Source of the DNA: Xenorhabdus khoisanae
Lineage (GTDB): Bacteria > Pseudomonadota > Gammaproteobacteria > Enterobacterales > Enterobacteriaceae
Direction: 5' to 3'
Length of the DNA: 35,477 nt
NCBI RefSeq assembly: GCF_001037465.1
Contig: NZ_LFCV01000068.1
Location: forward strand, 1-35,477
Of the stretch, positions 15,776 through 24,750 are shown one piece after another; position 1 is the first letter of the stretch, and every line of letters begins with the position of its first letter. A program made the position numbers and the translations under genes. The notes beneath the pieces are model-generated. The model was given only the letters and a program-made list of their open reading frames with translations. It had not been told where the DNA came from and ran no database searches.

Positions 15776-17691
15776 ATGCTTTCCTGTTGACTGTTCTTAT
15801 TTTCTTGAATTTTCCTGTTTAGTTTTTTCAATTCTTCAAGCACACTAGCGAGTTGCTTATCAAAATCAAAAGGGCGATTTCGGGTACGCCAAAGTAGTGA
15901 GCTACCACGTTTAAAATCGATTTCACTGACGGCTTGTTTTCCTTCAATTAAATATTTAACAATAAAAGCATGTATATCAGTTTGTGCAACTTTATTTTTC
16001 AAACCAAATAGAGAAATATCTGCATTGTGTAACCGGAAATTATGGGAAACCCGTTCTTTCCGATGTGTAACGCCATAAAGCGTTAGCCCCGAAGGTTCTG
16101 CCTGCCCGGAGATTTTTACCTGTGGATAATAGGCTGCGTAGACTTGTGCCCAGCGCCAGCTATAAATCAGTTTGCGTTGTCTATCGATGACAATTTGATG
16201 CTGCGGCCAGAAGAAGCAAACATGAATAAGCAGAGGGATAAAGAATAAAGCTAAGCCACCAAATCCAAAAAAATAAGAAATAATGACATCAGTTGTGGAA
16301 AAACGAGAAATCTTAAATTTCTTGTGATATTCAATGTATTCCCAGAAGGGGATCGTATTGTTTTTGTCAAACCCCAAGTTAATGAGATAACGCTCTTCTT
16401 CCAATGGCTTTGGTAGATCATTTTGCAGGTGAAACTCTTCACCGTACCAAATACGTGCTTCATCCAGCATGAGCCGAGCATTAATTTCGTCCCACTGTTT
16501 CAGCGAATTAAAATTATCAATGCCGTTCCATAAGATAAGAGAACTAATGATGAGGTAGGAGAAAAACAAGGATATCCTTAATCCTGGTCGTGTACTGCGC
16601 AGAACACATTGATTGTCATCAATGCTGTTTAAGGTAGAAAACGATTTCAGGGCTTTCAGGTTTTTTCTTTCCATCGGCTGAGACAATAAAAATTCTTGTT
16701 GCTCAACCAAGGATGTTGCTGGTGTCTGGTGTGTCAATGGGTTTGGGTCATCACTGGTTGCAGAATGTTTATCGAGAGCAGCCAGTATACGTGTTAATTG
16801 TGCGTCAAAATCAGTCGGTTTTTTATCCCGACGCCAGAATAGAACAGGAAAACGGCCAAAGTCGGTTGCCGCAACGGAATTTTTTCCTTCTAACAAGTAC
16901 TTGATGGTAAAAGCAAGAACCTCATTTTGATCTTTTTTTGTGACCATTCCGGCGAGAATGGAAATACAAGGCTGGAATGCACGGCGAGCCAGTGAATTAT
17001 GACCATTCAGTGTATACAGGGCCAATCCCATTGCTTTCATACCCGCACCGCCAAACAGGGAAATACCAACCTGTGGATAACGGGCTGCATATACTTTCCC
17101 CCGATGCCAGCTAAAAACTAATTGTCGCTTGCGATCAATAAATATAGGTGGAGATAATGGATAGAAAAAGCAGAGATAAATAAATAATAGAGAAAAACCG
17201 GTTAAAAGGCCAAAATGGACAATATCGCTGATAAAGGTTTGTACTCCATTTTTAAAATAATTATAACGGAAATACATGTATTTTTTAAATGAAATATGTT
17301 TGTCATAACCTATAGCCCGGAGTTTTTCTGCATATTTTGGTAAATCTTCACGCAGGAAAAAATCATTCCCAAGTTCCTTTCTAGCTGTCTCAACCATATT
17401 CATAATAAATTTTTCGTTTCCCTTTCTGTATTCAATAAAATTTTGAACACTAACATAAAGGGCGAGTAACATGCCGATCAGCATAGGAAGCACTATCATT
17501 GCACGAGCAAGACGTTGTTGATTGCGCAGAGTACACTGGTTATCGTCAATACTGTGTAATGGCAGAAAGCTTTTCAGGTCTTCCTGACTTTTCTTCTCCA
17601 GGGGAAGAGCCAGCAGGGCTTCCTGCTGGTCGATCAATGGAGTTGGGGTAACATCGTGTATCGAGTAACGTAATTTTTTTGATAGACTCAT
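15772..17691 (-). CDS. Tandem-duplicated membrane protein of the effector-linked family (probable immunity protein)
   Basis: 639 residues made of two head-to-tail copies of the unit seen singly in the next gene. Unit 1 is about residues 1-315, with TPLIDQQEALLALPLEKKS, membrane segments near 58-80 and 155-178, and IDRKRQLVFSWHRGKVYAARY. Unit 2 is about 325-625, with SLVEQQEFLLSQPMERKN, two more membrane segments and IDRQRKLIYSWRWAQVYAAYY. It starts two bases after the effector stop. The ribosome binding site AGGAG lies in the effector's last codons. A fused pair of four-segment size resembles in topology the membrane immunity proteins of pore-forming T6SS effectors (inference). Confidence 0.65.
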   Translation of the reverse strand: MSLSKKLRYSIHDVTPTPLIDQQEALLALPLEKKSQEDLKSFLPLHSIDDNQCTLRNQQRLARAMIVLPMLIGMLLALYVSVQNFIEYRKGNEKFIMNMVETARKELGNDFFLREDLPKYAEKLRAIGYDKHISFKKYMYFRYNYFKNGVQTFISDIVHFGLLTGFSLLFIYLCFFYPLSPPIFIDRKRQLVFSWHRGKVYAARYPQVGISLFGGAGMKAMGLALYTLNGHNSLARRAFQPCISILAGMVTKKDQNEVLAFTIKYLLEGKNSVAATDFGRFPVLFWRRDKKPTDFDAQLTRILAALDKHSATSDDPNPLTHQTPATSLVEQQEFLLSQPMERKNLKALKSFSTLNSIDDNQCVLRSTRPGLRISLFFSYLIISSLILWNGIDNFNSLKQWDEINARLMLDEARIWYGEEFHLQNDLPKPLEEERYLINLGFDKNNTIPFWEYIEYHKKFKISRFSTTDVIISYFFGFGGLALFFIPLLIHVCFFWPQHQIVIDRQRKLIYSWRWAQVYAAYYPQVKISGQAEPSGLTLYGVTHRKERVSHNFRLHNADISLFGLKNKVAQTDIHAFIVKYLIEGKQAVSEIDFKRGSSLLWRTRNRPFDFDKQLASVLEELKKLNRKIQENKNSQQESI

Positions 17692-17693
17692 TG

Positions 17694-20600
17694 TTATAGT
17701 ATCTCCTGACCTTTAAATCCTACTGTCGCTACCTCTTGCAAAGTTTGGCCTGCCAGATAACGTAATGGTACCTTAGTGTCTTCGAATGGAATGTAGTGCC
17801 AGAATATTTCGGCCTTCTCCTGATAGTTATAGGGATGTTGATCATCAAAGGTGATGGTTAGGTAGCGCGTGCCATCTTTAATCTCTGATGAGGCAGTTTG
17901 CAATGCTTTGCGGAATTTTGCTGTCATTTCCTCATCATAGAGGTAGTATTTGCCGTTAATCTCTTCTGCTGTTTCTTTCAGGGCTTCATAATGGATTCTT
18001 TTTTGTATTAATGAATCCATATGTTCCTTAATTTTCCCAGTCGGTGCGTAGCTGCCTGTTACCCAGTTATTAACAGGTTCAGTTAGTGGCTTATAGAATG
18101 CATACTGAAGATCAGAACTTCCTTCCTGAAATCCAGGTAAAGTAAAAGCATAAGTATTAATGTATGTATTAAAGCTTTTCTGCTTCAATATTCGATTGAT
18201 AGAAAGTTGAGGCATAAATAGTATATTTAAAAATTCTTGCCGTTCAATATTAAATGCTCGCCAAGTATCATCATTCATATCTCTAGCTGTTTTTAATTGT
18301 GAATCCATATCAGGGCGTGTTTCTAAGTTCCAAAATGGATATTTATTTCCTTTACCCCAAAAACAGTTATAAATTATATTTTCCATAGCTGATTTGTTGA
18401 AAAACATTAATCCAATAGTACCGCCAATAATTAATAACCAACCAATAACATTAAGGGTTAATAATAGTGCCGAAGCCACGCTAAAGATATTTGTGATGCC
18501 TAAAGCAATACCTCCCAATCCCATAGCATAATGGCTGTATTGTGCTCCGATATTACCAGTTGCTCCCGCTTTCTGACCATCTATGAAGGAAACAAACGCA
18601 CCAACAATACTAACTAATCCGAGAACTGTTTTTGTTACTGCGTGCTTTCCTATATCACCAGCTGTAGTTGTAATTTTATCCAGTTTATCAAGTAAAGCAG
18701 GTGTAGCTTTGGGCAATAATTTAGATGCCTGTTCGGTTACTTTTTCTGTGACTGAAACTATATCTGCTGTTAGGGATATTAGAGCTATAGCAAGTTTGAG
18801 AGCATCGTAAGCAGCGCTGTATTTGTGCTGATCAAGCGGGTTATTTTGATCAAATTTAGACTGAATAATAACAGAGGTTGCTGTTTTAACATTAAGCAAT
18901 AAGCTAACACCAGGAGCTGTTTTATCCAGTAATATTGAAGTTTTTTTAGCGCCAACCGTGAAAAAATTAAGAGAGTTATCAATGCTAGTTATCACACCTA
19001 GTTTAATGTTTATGCTAGCTTGCGTAGCTATAGGTTTTGCTAAACTTCCAACTTCTTTAATGGTGTTTCCGACTTTTTTGACAGCATTTTCTAAGCTCCT
19101 TTCGGCGTTGCTGATTAGCAAGGATTGTTGTTTTGCCAAAAAAATAGATTCTAATTGGCGAAGCTTTTTGAATGCATGGTGGTATTTAGGCATTTTAGGA
19201 TCTTTTTTGCCTTTATTGATTTTGTTGCCTTTCTTATCCTTCTTGCTTTTATTACTTTTCTTTCTCTTTTTGTCTTTATTCTCTGTATCTCCTGCGATTT
19301 TTCCAAGCCTTTCTATAATATATCCAAACTCTTGATGAGTTAAAGGAATTCCTTGGCGGTAATCAATGGAAAAACTGAATGGTTTCAATAATACAGGTAC
19401 AATTTTGTGGGAAATAAATTGAATTGCTGCATTACTCAAATGAGTTAATGAGCCTTTGATAGCAACAGCCCCTGTTTCTACTAAAGCCATCGCTTTACCC
19501 AAGATTCTGCCAAAAACACTTAAGAACTTGTTTGACACCCGTTTCATTATCTCAGATAGATCGGTGGTTGCGTCTTTGGTGTAACTGTGGGTAATGATTT
19601 TTACTACGCCTGTTGCTGCTATTTCCCAGGTGTTGGTACTATATTGAAGTTGATGTGTATCGAACGCAGTAGATACTGAGGCTTTGCTTTTGGATTCTTC
19701 GTATTTTTTTGTCGGTGGTAGATTATTCGAAAGAGTCGTTATAATTTCTTCAGTTTCAGCATTTATGACTGATTGTGAGATTAATTCCTCCAGCATTTTC
19801 TCTGATACGGTGGGATGTTGTAAGTCATCAAAAATATCAGTGATAAGATCGACAAAAGTGTCAATTTCCTGAATGTCAATTTCTTGTATCATCTCTTTGT
19901 CATTATGAACGGAGAAGAAATACTTGAAATAGTTATCAAGGCTACCGACTTGAGCTGTGACAGATTTTTCACTCGCAAATGCTTTGAAGATATTAGAAAA
20001 AGTCTCTTGGCGTCTTTCAAACTCTTTATATTCTTTTTTTATTAATGGCCAATGTTCGTTTACATCTTTACGATTAATGGCTCCAACAACCTTAAGGTAT
20101 TCTGCTGGTGGCATGCGAGATTTAATAAGGCACTCAACATACATCCCAATCGTTAAAGGATAGGCATTAAGTTTCGCACTATATTGCTGCCATGCGGTCA
20201 AAATACGGTGCGCTTCCAAAATCTCTTTCTGCCGCCCAACGGGATCATGCAGGATCACAATTCGTGATTTTTCCTGATAACAGAGCTTGCTGCGGATCTC
20301 AAGTGCGATCTTGTCCGCATCCATTTCATAGGATAACTGGGTAGTCAGCTCATCAATCCTGAGGCTAGCCAAATCCAGATCACCGAAATTCTTGGCATCG
20401 ATTTTGGCTTTGGCGGCGGCAAATTGTTCCTTACGGGTTTTGTAATCCTGAATTAATTTCGTGAAATTAGCTTCGTTGGCCTCAATGGCATGGGGCTGAT
20501 TGTCATCATCAAGGTTAATGAACTGCATGGTTTTTTTGCGCAGTTCTAAGTCACCGTTTATACGTGCGATCACATCGGGATGCCATAGATGTTCACTGTA

Positions 20601-21077
20601 GGCAATGCTGATATTCGAGACATCTTTTGCTACAAACAAAAAAGGATAGCCTTCGCCATTCAAACCTGACTCTGGCATGACACCATCACGTGCGTCTTTT
20701 TTGTTTCGGTAGATGAATTTCCTAAACTTCTCGGTCTGATTCTCTCCATTTGGTTCGTATTTAAAGATATGGAAATAGGCAGTTTTACTCGGCCGATGTT
20801 CCATACTGTCTTCTTCTCGAATGTAAATCCAACCCGGGCGCATCAAGCGGGCAGCGTAGCCTTTACTCTCTTTTAAGGTTGTTGCTGACATCAATGTGTG
20901 AATATCCGGTGGTGCTTCGGGCTTCTCCAGATCTGAGCCAAAGAAATTCACATAGGCATAACGGACAGGGTAAATAGGCTTGATATTTCCATCACATGGG
21001 TATTTAGCACTTCCCATATCAAGTCTGGATACGGATTTGTTCGCATTTTCACTGATGTCTGTTATTGAAGATGTCAT
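17694..21077 (-). CDS. VasX-like type VI secretion effector, probably pore-forming
   Basis: About 1127 residues. Residues about 30-270 match the VasX/BTH_I2691-type N-terminal region: PIYPVRYAYVNFFG, PPDIHTLMSATTLKESKGYA, LMRPGWIYIREED and IAYSEHLWHPDVIARI. A lysine-rich linker follows at about 598-630, then helical regions, and a hydrophobic block at about 820-910 (TVLGLVSIVGAFVSFIDG and VASALLLTLNVIGWLLIIGG) that suggests membrane insertion. The last 220 residues are soluble. I prefer ATG 21077, which forms an ATGA overlap with the adaptor stop and has GGAG six bases upstream; ATG 21089 would add four residues. The toxin would be delivered by T6SS to the envelope of rivals. Confidence 0.8.
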   Translation of the reverse strand: MTSSITDISENANKSVSRLDMGSAKYPCDGNIKPIYPVRYAYVNFFGSDLEKPEAPPDIHTLMSATTLKESKGYAARLMRPGWIYIREEDSMEHRPSKTAYFHIFKYEPNGENQTEKFRKFIYRNKKDARDGVMPESGLNGEGYPFLFVAKDVSNISIAYSEHLWHPDVIARINGDLELRKKTMQFINLDDDNQPHAIEANEANFTKLIQDYKTRKEQFAAAKAKIDAKNFGDLDLASLRIDELTTQLSYEMDADKIALEIRSKLCYQEKSRIVILHDPVGRQKEILEAHRILTAWQQYSAKLNAYPLTIGMYVECLIKSRMPPAEYLKVVGAINRKDVNEHWPLIKKEYKEFERRQETFSNIFKAFASEKSVTAQVGSLDNYFKYFFSVHNDKEMIQEIDIQEIDTFVDLITDIFDDLQHPTVSEKMLEELISQSVINAETEEIITTLSNNLPPTKKYEESKSKASVSTAFDTHQLQYSTNTWEIAATGVVKIITHSYTKDATTDLSEIMKRVSNKFLSVFGRILGKAMALVETGAVAIKGSLTHLSNAAIQFISHKIVPVLLKPFSFSIDYRQGIPLTHQEFGYIIERLGKIAGDTENKDKKRKKSNKSKKDKKGNKINKGKKDPKMPKYHHAFKKLRQLESIFLAKQQSLLISNAERSLENAVKKVGNTIKEVGSLAKPIATQASINIKLGVITSIDNSLNFFTVGAKKTSILLDKTAPGVSLLLNVKTATSVIIQSKFDQNNPLDQHKYSAAYDALKLAIALISLTADIVSVTEKVTEQASKLLPKATPALLDKLDKITTTAGDIGKHAVTKTVLGLVSIVGAFVSFIDGQKAGATGNIGAQYSHYAMGLGGIALGITNIFSVASALLLTLNVIGWLLIIGGTIGLMFFNKSAMENIIYNCFWGKGNKYPFWNLETRPDMDSQLKTARDMNDDTWRAFNIERQEFLNILFMPQLSINRILKQKSFNTYINTYAFTLPGFQEGSSDLQYAFYKPLTEPVNNWVTGSYAPTGKIKEHMDSLIQKRIHYEALKETAEEINGKYYLYDEEMTAKFRKALQTASSEIKDGTRYLTITFDDQHPYNYQEKAEIFWHYIPFEDTKVPLRYLAGQTLQEVATVGFKGQEIL

Positions 21078-22384
21078 GACTGGCTCCATGTTGTCGGGTT
21101 AAGGCATTCCTTGAGAAGTTTGTAGGCACGGGCTTCCTGATTGGAGGGTTCAGACAGGACGGTCTCCAGTGCGTGATCCCAGAGCGCTTCATTTTTAGCC
21201 GTGACAGAACGTGCCACAATATAGTAAAGCCCTGTCAGCTCAAGGGTGAATCCATTCAGGTAAGCGTAATTGACTTGTTGGGTAATAAAAGGTAGCAGCC
21301 GGTCTTCAGGGATCTGACACTGCTGTAGAACATGCTCTTTGATGAATGTTTTAACTTTATTGAAGTACTTTTGCTGCATGTACCGTTCAAAATTGAGGTT
21401 CATTCTGTCATTGATCGTGACAGTCTCGAGCTTGGATTCCCTGATCTCTGCCGTTACGGTCGCTTTCATCAGACTATTTTCATGATTGAAACCGTAAATA
21501 GCGCCGATGTGCCGCATAAACGAAGAGAGAGCGCCACGGGACAGGTTTTTCAGGGTTAACTCCAATGCCAGTGGGTAGTAAAAGCGGAAAAATACCCATT
21601 CTCGGTTGTGTTCTTGCTGTAAGTAAGGAAATTTGCGCAGGTGGTTATACAGTTCATCGAATTGACTATCAGTATGGATAAAAATCCCGATATCCGGCGT
21701 ATAGTGAGTGATGAATATCTGTCGCAGAAATTCCTTATCCTCATGTCCTGTCAGTTCGACCAGATAAGGAGCGGCATCTTCGAGGGTGATTTGTGTTGTT
21801 CCTTTAAACAGGCAGCGGTAAGGCAATCCGGAAGTCATCAATGAAGGAACGATAAAGTGGCCTGCATGTTTATGATAAACTGCCGCATCAATCACCATAT
21901 AGCAGCGGGAGTATTTCGTTGCGTTTTGGCTTTGCTGATAAAGCAGGGAATATAAATCATCACTGATCCAGTATCGATTAAAGGGATTCTCACCAGCAAA
22001 GGGAGGGCAAAGATACTGCGTGATTTCCAAATCACCGGTATCAATAGGGAGTAGTTCGCTGATATCCTGCGGATTCAGTACGATGATGGGCTGCGCTTCG
22101 CTGACTTGTTCAAGATTCAGGATCAGATGTTTTTCCAAGTGACGGCAGGTATCCAGATATTGCAAAAAGGGCAAAATTTTCTCGTATTGGCCTTCACTTG
22201 CCCGCAATGAGTGCAACATATGATCAGATAGTTGGACCAATGCTTGATGCTGGCTTTTAGCCTGAATTAAGGCTTGTGCACGGTAATGTCGAGATTTTTT
22301 CTGCTCAGTACCATGGTAACCATATGAAAATTCGGCTACCCAAATATGTTCATACTGCTGGTGGTAATTCTTTTGCCTTTGCAT
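21074..22384 (-). CDS. DUF4123-type T6SS effector adaptor/chaperone
   Basis: 436 residues. The DUF4123 core is at about 145-290: YMVIDAAVYHK, SGLPYRCLFKGT, DAAPYLVELTGHEDKEFLRQ, HTDSQFDELYNHLRKF and EWVFFRFYYP. In known systems such adaptors load a specific effector onto VgrG. The extra N-terminal part of about 140 residues and the C-terminal helical part of about 130 residues are typical of long VasX-linked adaptors. It is translated first in the operon and overlaps the effector by ATGA. No vgrG lies beside it, so the spike must be encoded elsewhere. Confidence 0.8.
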   Translation of the reverse strand: MQRQKNYHQQYEHIWVAEFSYGYHGTEQKKSRHYRAQALIQAKSQHQALVQLSDHMLHSLRASEGQYEKILPFLQYLDTCRHLEKHLILNLEQVSEAQPIIVLNPQDISELLPIDTGDLEITQYLCPPFAGENPFNRYWISDDLYSLLYQQSQNATKYSRCYMVIDAAVYHKHAGHFIVPSLMTSGLPYRCLFKGTTQITLEDAAPYLVELTGHEDKEFLRQIFITHYTPDIGIFIHTDSQFDELYNHLRKFPYLQQEHNREWVFFRFYYPLALELTLKNLSRGALSSFMRHIGAIYGFNHENSLMKATVTAEIRESKLETVTINDRMNLNFERYMQQKYFNKVKTFIKEHVLQQCQIPEDRLLPFITQQVNYAYLNGFTLELTGLYYIVARSVTAKNEALWDHALETVLSEPSNQEARAYKLLKECLNPTTWSQS

Positions 22385-22666
22385 GATTTAATATCGTCAA
22401 TTTGTTTATTTTCAGCCGGAATATTTGGGAATTTGGCAGATTATTTCTATTTTTCACTCACTGTGGGGTGAAAAATTGTTAATGAATAGAAATGATGAAC
22501 ATCCTTGTAAAATCTGGAGCGGGCTGAGAAAAAACGAAAATATCAGATAGCGTATCCGTTAATATGGCTCCATAAAGTATTCACCATCAAGATAACGTGA
22601 TAAAGCACATGTTATCGAAACGCACAATAATAGCCTGTTTTGATGACAGGTTAAAATAAGAAAAGC

Positions 22667-22694
22667 ACTTCCAAATATACGTATATTTGAAAGT
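22667..22694. repeat. 28-base near-perfect palindrome
   Basis: CAAATATACGTATATTTG (22672-22689) is a perfect 18-bp palindrome. It is extended by one mismatch and then four more pairs (ACTT/AAGT). It lies about 290 bases upstream of the adaptor gene. It could be a dimer operator or a cruciform; there is no T-run for a terminator. Confidence 0.55.
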
Positions 22695-22822
22695 AATTAT
22701 TGTGATTTTAATTGTCACGTTTGTTATATTTTATTTCAGGAGATTAGGCTGAATTACAATAAAAATAATAAGGCGGAAAATTATTTATTGGGCAAGAGGA
22801 AACTAATTTTCTCTTTATAAAC

Positions 22823-22859
22823 ATATTATGATCAAGGAATAATTCCCTAATCATAATAT
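22823..22859. terminator. AT-rich hairpin downstream of pyrB
   Basis: ATATTATGAT and ATCATAATAT pair perfectly, and the 17-base loop contains a smaller GGAAT/ATTCC hairpin. It begins 35 bases after the pyrB stop. With few G-C pairs and no T-run it would be a weak terminator; it may have become the new 3' end of the pyrB message. Confidence 0.4.
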
Positions 22860-22894
22860 CAATATCTATTTATTCTACTTAACGATCTATTTCA

Positions 22895-23836
22895 TCATTT
22901 TTCGATGACAACATCTTCATTCAACACCATCGATAACAATGCCTGACGGGCAAAAATACCATTACCCGCTTGCTGGAAGTAGTAAGCATATGGCGTTTTA
23001 TCGACATCTACCGTGATTTCATCAATACGTGGCAGCGGATGCAGCACTTTCAGGTTTTCTTTTACATTCACCAGATCCGCAGCGCGCAGGACAAACTGAG
23101 CCTTGATATTGGCATATTCTGAAGGATCAAGGCGTTCTTTTTGGACGCGGGTCATATACAGAATATCCAGTTCAGGCAGGACATCTTCGAAGTTACTGTG
23201 GAGGCTGTAACTTACTTGTTTCTCTTCCAGCATATGCAGGATATAGCTTGGCATCGCAAGGGCATCCGGAGCGATGAAGCAGAAATGATTGCCATTAAAT
23301 TTTGCCAGAGCCTGTGTCAGCGAGTGAACGGTGCGGCCATATTTCAAATCACCCACCATGGCGATTTTGAGATTTTCCAATTTGTTCTGAGTTTCCTGAA
23401 TGGTGAACAGGTCGAGCAACGTCTGGGTTGGGTGCTGGTTGGCACCATCACCAGCGTTAATAATAGGGATATGACCGGAAAACTCAGAAGCCAACCGTGC
23501 CGCACCTTCCTGTGGGTGGCGCATGACGATCGCGTCGGCATATTGGCTGATGATAGAAATAGTGTCAGCCAGCGTTTCTCCCTTTTTACCCAATGAGGTA
23601 TTGCTGCTGTCAGCAAAGCCCACCACGGAAGCACCGAGTCGCTGGATAGCGGTTTCAAAAGAGAGACGAGTGCGCGTTGAAGCTTCAAAGAAGCAGCTTG
23701 CGATCACCTTGTGTTTCAGTAACTCAGTCTGTGGATTGGCTTTCAATGCAGCCGCCGTTTGCAATACCAGTTCCAGATCTGCGCGGCTCAGATCATTAAT
23801 TGAAATGATATGCTTGCGATATAACGGGTTAGCCAT
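22895..23836 (-). CDS. pyrB: Aspartate carbamoyltransferase catalytic chain
   Basis: A 313-residue catalytic subunit of ATCase, the first committed step of pyrimidine synthesis. Signatures are [15 protein letters not shown] (carbamoyl phosphate loop, near residue 50), the [12 protein letters not shown] loop, [19 protein letters not shown] and MTRVQKER. The C-terminus is complete. The start is MANPLYRKH at 23836; the open frame goes on upstream into the leader but is not part of the protein. It is preceded by its own leader and attenuator. In E. coli pyrI follows at once; here the T6SS module and ydeP lie between. Confidence 0.96.
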   Translation of the reverse strand: MANPLYRKHIISINDLSRADLELVLQTAAALKANPQTELLKHKVIASCFFEASTRTRLSFETAIQRLGASVVGFADSSNTSLGKKGETLADTISIISQYADAIVMRHPQEGAARLASEFSGHIPIINAGDGANQHPTQTLLDLFTIQETQNKLENLKIAMVGDLKYGRTVHSLTQALAKFNGNHFCFIAPDALAMPSYILHMLEEKQVSYSLHSNFEDVLPELDILYMTRVQKERLDPSEYANIKAQFVLRAADLVNVKENLKVLHPLPRIDEITVDVDKTPYAYYFQQAGNGIFARQALLSMVLNEDVVIEK

Positions 23837-23882
23837 GTTTATGTTCCTCTTTTTATGACTTCTAGCCTTGGACTGGGCAGGC

Positions 23883-23913
23883 AAAAAAAAGCCCCTCAAT
23901 TGAGGGGCTTTTT
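23883..23913 (-). terminator. pyrB attenuator
   Basis: AAGCCCCTC, loop AATT, GAGGGGCTT followed by eight T on the minus strand: a perfect rho-independent terminator in the pyrB leader. It overlaps the last codons of pyrL. When UTP is low, RNA polymerase pauses in the U-rich leader, the ribosome catches up and stops the hairpin from forming. Confidence 0.92.
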
Positions 23914-24018
23914 AAATGTTCGGTTGAGCAATGGGAAAAACAAAACGCCTACGCTGCCAGCAGACAGTGTTTCGTTAGCTTGATGTTTTGTAACGGCTTT
24001 TACAGCGCAATCTTTCAT
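23896..24018 (-). CDS. pyrL: pyrBI operon leader peptide
   Basis: ATG 24018 has GGGAG seven bases upstream and opens a 40-codon frame, similar in size to E. coli PyrL (44). It ends KKPLN with the TGA inside the attenuator stem. The message encoding GVLFFPLL is U-rich (GTTTTGTTTTTC), which is the UTP-sensing pause region of this attenuator class. The peptide sequence itself is not conserved; position, coupling to the hairpin and the U-tract identify it. Confidence 0.85.
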   Translation of the reverse strand: MKDCAVKAVTKHQANETLSAGSVGVLFFPLLNRTFKKPLN

Positions 24019-24043
24019 GTTTTCTCCCAGCAAATCGTCGCGC

Positions 24044-24071
24044 ATTATACTCACGATAGCATTCACCGCAA
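24044..24071 (-). promoter_or_regulatory. pyrLB promoter
   Basis: On the minus strand TTGCGG and TATAAT are 16 bases apart. The bases after the -10 (GCGCGACGATTTGCTGGGAG) resemble the start of the E. coli pyrBI transcript. Pyrimidine-dependent start-site effects are known for that promoter. Confidence 0.8.
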
Positions 24072-24136
24072 GGTTTGCTGGAAGAAATTTTTGTTTTCAC
24101 TATTTGCTAAACTTAATGAGCAGAATAATGATTTGA

Positions 24137-24565
24137 TTATTCGCTTCTATCACCCAAACTTACTGCCATTCTGTTAAGAGCATTCATGAGAGAAATCGCG
24201 GCAGTCAGGTCAACAATCTCTTTTTCCGTAAAAACGGTATCAAGGCGTTCTTTAATTTGATCCAGCGTGCTTTGCCTGATATTTGTTGTCAGGGCTTCAC
24301 ACCATTCCAGAGCCAGTTTTTCTTTTGGGCTGTAGATACTGGAATTGAACCAAGCAGGTAGTTTATCCAGTTTTACTTGTTCTATGCCATGATCCTTACG
24401 GATGGCTTCGGCATGAAGATGACAACAATAAGCACAGCCGTTAATTTGAGATACCCGTGTTTCTACTAACAGAATCAGTTTTTGATCCAGCTCAGAGGCA
24501 TGGACTTCTGCATAGCTTTTATAGAGTGGACTAATAATGCTGGGTGAAATTTTTGCGTAATCCAT
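24137..24565 (-). CDS. Carboxymuconolactone decarboxylase/AhpD-like protein
   Basis: 142 residues with the AhpD-type signature: VETRVSQINGCAYCCHLHAE, that is, CxxC then a histidine four residues after its second cysteine, and a second conserved segment EKLALEWCEALT. Members use the CxxC pair in alkyl hydroperoxide reduction, or act as decarboxylases. It probably protects against peroxides. It stands alone between the pyrLB promoter and rnz. Confidence 0.85.
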   Translation of the reverse strand: MDYAKISPSIISPLYKSYAEVHASELDQKLILLVETRVSQINGCAYCCHLHAEAIRKDHGIEQVKLDKLPAWFNSSIYSPKEKLALEWCEALTTNIRQSTLDQIKERLDTVFTEKEIVDLTAAISLMNALNRMAVSLGDRSE

Positions 24566-24750
24566 TTTTATCTCTCAAATTATTTTTGTTGAAAGGTAAT
24601 TAACGATAAAAAGACCATGTTGTTCAGTCAGAACGATTTTGAGACGTACTTTTCGGAAAACAACGAAAAATATTCTACATCAAAATTTATACTGATATTT
24701 ATACAGGTATCACACTTATCCCTTTCATTTTTCACTTTTTTTGAAAGCAA

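Larger units (their letters stand above)
22385..22894. other. Non-coding border between the T6SS module and pyrB
   Basis: 510 AT-rich bases with no ORF of note. It holds several palindromes, of which the strongest are listed separately (22667-22694 and 22823-22859); weaker ones are GATAAC/GTTATC at about 22590-22614 and CCTGT/ACAGG at about 22634-22650. The promoter of the adaptor gene should be in the left part and the end of the pyrB transcript in the right part. Confidence 0.6.

Noticed and set aside
19155-19343. Hydrophobic plus-strand ORF opposite the effector
   Set aside because: It is the complement of the lysine-rich linker, where AAA/AAG codons read as TTT/CTT; a coding artefact, not a membrane peptide.
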